Shown here piece by piece: positions 6,397 to 8,192 of a DNA stretch of 8,192 nucleotides. This stretch comes from an uncultured Eubacteriales bacterium. Lineage in GTDB: Bacteria; Bacillota; Clostridia; Oscillospirales; Acutalibacteraceae. The position numbers and the translations under genes are program-made. Location: assembly GCA_934643185.1 (NCBI GenBank), contig CAKUBN010000080.1, positions 1-8,192 on the forward strand, given 5' to 3'. The stretch's first letter is position 1. Every line of letters begins with the position of its first letter. The notes beneath the pieces are model-generated. The model was not told the origin of the DNA, ran no database searches, and saw only the letters and a list, made by a program, of their open reading frames with translations.

Positions 6397-6413
6397 ATGG
6401 AATAGGGTATAAT
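6385..6413 (+). promoter_or_regulatory. Sigma-A promoter for glyA, overlapping the end of traX
   Basis: A perfect -10 TATAAT (6408-6413) follows TTGCCA (6385-6390, five of six -35 positions) at exactly 17 bases. The -35 encodes the last codons of traX, and the traX stop at 6394-6396 lies in the spacer. The expected start near 6420 gives glyA a leader of about 57 bases. This is the best-matching promoter in the window, which suits a highly expressed housekeeping enzyme. Confidence 0.85.
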
Positions 6414-6424
6414 TTAGTGAAGTA

Positions 6425-6456
6425 CTGCGGCACATAAACCGCAGAGCATATTATTT
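6425..6456 (+). other. Leader hairpin of glyA, possible weak terminator for traX
   Basis: CTGCGG (6425-6430) and CCGCAG (6439-6444) form a perfect 6-bp GC-rich stem with an 8-base loop. An AU-rich stretch follows, with a run of T residues only from 6454 onward, about ten bases past the stem, too far for an efficient intrinsic terminator. It lies at the very 5' end of the predicted glyA RNA, so it may protect that end or weakly block readthrough from traX. It does not resemble a glycine or folate riboswitch and is far too short for one. Confidence 0.4.
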
Positions 6457-6476
6457 TTAGAAAGGAAAGATGAAGT

Positions 6477-7733
6477 ATGTACGGTGATCTTCTGAACACG
6501 ATCGGTTTTGTTGAAACCGCAGACCCCGAGGTCGGCGAAGCGATGGAGCTGGAACTCAAACGCCAGCGCCGCAATCTGGAGCTGATTGCTTCCGAAAACA
6601 TTGTGTCTCCTGCCGTTATGGCTGCGATGGGCACGGTACTCACAAACAAATATGCTGAGGGCTACCCGGGTCACCGCTATTACGGCGGCTGTGCAGATGT
6701 AGACATTGTGGAAAACATCGCCCGTGAGCGTGCTTGCCGTCTGTTCGGCGCAGAGCATGCCAATGTGCAGCCGCACTCCGGCGCACAGGCGAACCTTGCC
6801 GTATATTTCGCGCTGCTTCAGCCGGGCGATACCGTGCTCGGCATGAACCTTGCAGAGGGCGGCCATCTGACCCACGGTTCTCCTGTCAACATGTCCGGCG
6901 CCTACTATAATTTTGCGGCTTACGGCGTTGACCCCGTTACGCACCGCATCGATTACGATAAGCTCATGGAGCAGGCGTGCGAACTTAAACCGAAGCTCAT
7001 CGTTGCCGGCGCAAGTGCATACCCGCGTGCGATCGATTTTAAGAAATTCCGCGAGATTGCCGATGCATGCGGCGCGTACCTCATGGTCGATATGGCGCAC
7101 ATTGCGGGTCTTGTTGCGGGCGGCTGCCACATGAACCCGGTGCTGTATGCCGATGTCGTCACCACAACAACGCATAAAACGCTCCGCGGCCCGCGCGGTG
7201 GCATGATCCTCTGCCGTGAGGAGTACGCGAAAAAAATCGACAAAGCCATTTTCCCGGGCACGCAGGGCGGCCCGCTGATGCACATTATCGCCGCAAAAGC
7301 CGTGTGCCTCGGCGAAGCGCTGAAGCCAGAGTTTAAGACCTACGCCGAGCAGACCGTAAAAAACGCTAAAGCGCTTGCCGAAGGTCTTACAAAACGCGGC
7401 ATGAAGCTCGTTTCCGGCGGCACGGATAACCATCTGATGCTGCTCGATCTTTCCGACGGCGAGCTGACCGGCAAAGAGCTGGAGCGCCGCCTCGACGAAG
7501 TGTATATCACCGCAAACAAGAACACGATTCCGAACGAGCAGAGAAGCCCGTTCGTCACAAGCGGCGTGCGCCTCGGCACACCGGCCGTTACCACGCGCGG
7601 CCTGAAGGAAGCCGATATGGACGTCATCGCGGAGTGCATCCACCTGTGTGCGACCGATTTCGACAACAAAGCCGACGCCATCCGCGCAAAGGTCACAGAA
7701 CTTTTGAGCAAATATCCGCTTTATAACGACTAA
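6477..7733 (+). CDS. glyA: Serine hydroxymethyltransferase
   Basis: This cytosolic PLP enzyme converts serine and tetrahydrofolate into glycine and 5,10-methylenetetrahydrofolate, the main source of one-carbon units for purines, thymidylate and methionine. The 418 residues match bacterial GlyA (E. coli has 417). Highly conserved blocks are present: LELIASEN (34-41), NKYAEGYPGHRYYGG (57-71), NVQPHSGAQAN (96-106), GGHLTHGSPVN (128-138), VDMAHIAGLVAGG (204-216), VVTTTTHKTLRGPRGG (227-242) with PLP lysine K234, FPGTQGGPLMH (259-269), and SPFVTSGVRLGTPAVTTRG (357-375) with the carboxylate-binding arginine R365. The ATG at 6477 gives the usual family N-terminus; the purine-rich site AAAGGA at 6461-6466 is 10 bases ahead. 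A second ATG at 6470 is out of frame. It has its own strong promoter and is followed after 12 bases by a RarA-like ATPase gene. Confidence 0.96.
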   Translation: MYGDLLNTIGFVETADPEVGEAMELELKRQRRNLELIASENIVSPAVMAAMGTVLTNKYAEGYPGHRYYGGCADVDIVENIARERACRLFGAEHANVQPHSGAQANLAVYFALLQPGDTVLGMNLAEGGHLTHGSPVNMSGAYYNFAAYGVDPVTHRIDYDKLMEQACELKPKLIVAGASAYPRAIDFKKFREIADACGAYLMVDMAHIAGLVAGGCHMNPVLYADVVTTTTHKTLRGPRGGMILCREEYAKKIDKAIFPGTQGGPLMHIIAAKAVCLGEALKPEFKTYAEQTVKNAKALAEGLTKRGMKLVSGGTDNHLMLLDLSDGELTGKELERRLDEVYITANKNTIPNEQRSPFVTSGVRLGTPAVTTRGLKEADMDVIAECIHLCATDFDNKADAIRAKVTELLSKYPLYND

Positions 7734-7745
7734 AAGGAGAACACG

Positions 7746-8192
7746 ATGAACGCACCGCTTGCAGACCGCATTCGCCCGAAAACGCTCGATGATGTGGTGG
7801 GACAACAACATATTCTCGGCCCCAATAAGGTACTGCGGCGCATTATCGAATCCGGAACCATCCCGAATATGGTGTTTTACGGGCCGTCCGGCGTAGGGAA
7901 AACCACCGTGGCGTCCATCATTGCAAAGCAAAGCCACATGCACCTGTGCAAGTTAAACGGCACCACGGCCTCCACCGCCGATATTCGCGACGTGGTGGCG
8001 CAGGTAAACACGCTGCAAGCGGTAAACGGCGTTTTGCTGTACCTTGATGAGATCCAGTATTTCAACAAAAAGCAGCAGCAAACGCTCTTGGAGTTCATCG
8101 AAAACGGCAGCATCACGCTGATCGCTTCCACAACGGAAAACCCCTATTTTTACGTATATAACGCCATTTTGAGCCGCTCCACGGTGTTTGAG
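7746..8192 (+). CDS. rarA: RarA/MgsA-like AAA+ ATPase, replication-associated recombination protein (N-terminal part, cut by window edge)
   Basis: The first 149 codons are visible and the frame is still open at the right edge, so the protein is truncated by the window only. It looks like the RarA/MgsA/WRNIP1 group of clamp-loader-related AAA+ ATPases that act at stalled replication forks. PLADRIRPKTLDDVVGQQHI is the family opening, followed by Walker A GPSGVGKTT (residues 46-54), Walker B LLYLDEIQ (97-104), FNKKQQQTLLEFIENG (106-121), and sensor-1 region STTENP with the following LSRS. Shine-Dalgarno AAGGAGA (7734-7740) lies 5 bases ahead of the ATG and immediately after the glyA stop, so the gene is almost certainly co-transcribed with glyA. 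Compared with E. coli RarA (GPPGTGKTT, VDEVHRFNK) it has GPSGVGKTT and LDEIQYFNK, pointing to the clostridial branch. A clamp-loader or RuvB relation is less likely given the TTENP segment. Confidence 0.85.
   Translation, partial: MNAPLADRIRPKTLDDVVGQQHILGPNKVLRRIIESGTIPNMVFYGPSGVGKTTVASIIAKQSHMHLCKLNGTTASTADIRDVVAQVNTLQAVNGVLLYLDEIQYFNKKQQQTLLEFIENGSITLIASTTENPYFYVYNAILSRSTVFE

Noticed and set aside
6414..6476. A glycine or folate riboswitch ahead of glyA.
   Set aside because: The predicted leader is only about 57 bases and holds a single small hairpin, too short for either known riboswitch class.
6414..7943. A 509-codon open frame on the minus strand, longer than glyA itself, covering all of glyA and the start of the ATPase gene.
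   Set aside because: It lies antisense to a textbook GlyA protein with every conserved block intact. The translation is rich in Cys, His, Arg and Val with no recognisable domain, as expected when the opposite strand of a codon-biased gene is read.
1..8192. Signs of a mobile element, defence island or CRISPR array.
   Set aside because: All eight proteins belong to known families, mostly housekeeping, the spacing is tight, and I found no direct repeats, transposase, integrase or toxin-antitoxin pair.

Overview
The window reads as ordinary chromosomal housekeeping DNA from a Gram-positive, moderately GC-rich member of the Clostridia. I would guess the Oscillospirales/Ruminococcaceae side of the gut Firmicutes; this is inference from protein style, not a database match. 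The evidence is strong purine-rich Shine-Dalgarno sites, sigma-A type promoters with 17-bp spacers, a chromosomal TraX-family membrane protein, a two-domain (viroplasmin-like plus catalytic) RNase HI, and a clostridial-type RarA-like AAA ATPase. I see no insertion sequences, integrase, phage genes, CRISPR array, tRNA or rRNA.

Layout. Positions 1-181 are a divergent promoter region. One promoter fires left toward a gene that begins just outside the window (only its leader and ribosome binding site are visible). The other, very well formed, fires right into cysK (182-1117) and rnhA (1138-1761), which end at a strong bidirectional hairpin terminator (1773-1816). From there to 5575 the genes lie on the minus strand. 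In transcription order they are nth (endonuclease III), ade (adenine deaminase) and patB/malY (PLP-dependent C-S lyase), probably one loose transcription unit with small hairpins at the gene junctions. At 5626-5676 a compact back-to-back promoter pair shares one -35 region and drives nth leftward and traX rightward. A near-consensus promoter overlapping the 3' end of traX drives glyA, and a RarA-like ATPase gene follows 12 bases later and runs off the right edge.

How the genes fit together. cysK makes cysteine from O-acetylserine and sulfide. patB/malY cleaves C-S bonds of cystathionine or cysteine, giving homocysteine or sulfide, pyruvate and ammonia. glyA interconverts serine and glycine and feeds one-carbon units. 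ade deaminates adenine to hypoxanthine for purine salvage. rnhA, nth and the RarA-like protein act in nucleic-acid maintenance (RNA:DNA hybrids, oxidised bases, stalled forks). traX is a polytopic membrane protein, probably an acyltransferase.

I found no convincing new multigene system. The points worth a second look are regulatory: the shared -35 divergent promoters, the glyA promoter inside the traX end, a 5-codon frame overlapping the glyA start, and stop codons placed in hairpin loops at the ends of ade and patB. Variant motifs in Ade and the RarA-like protein are also noted.
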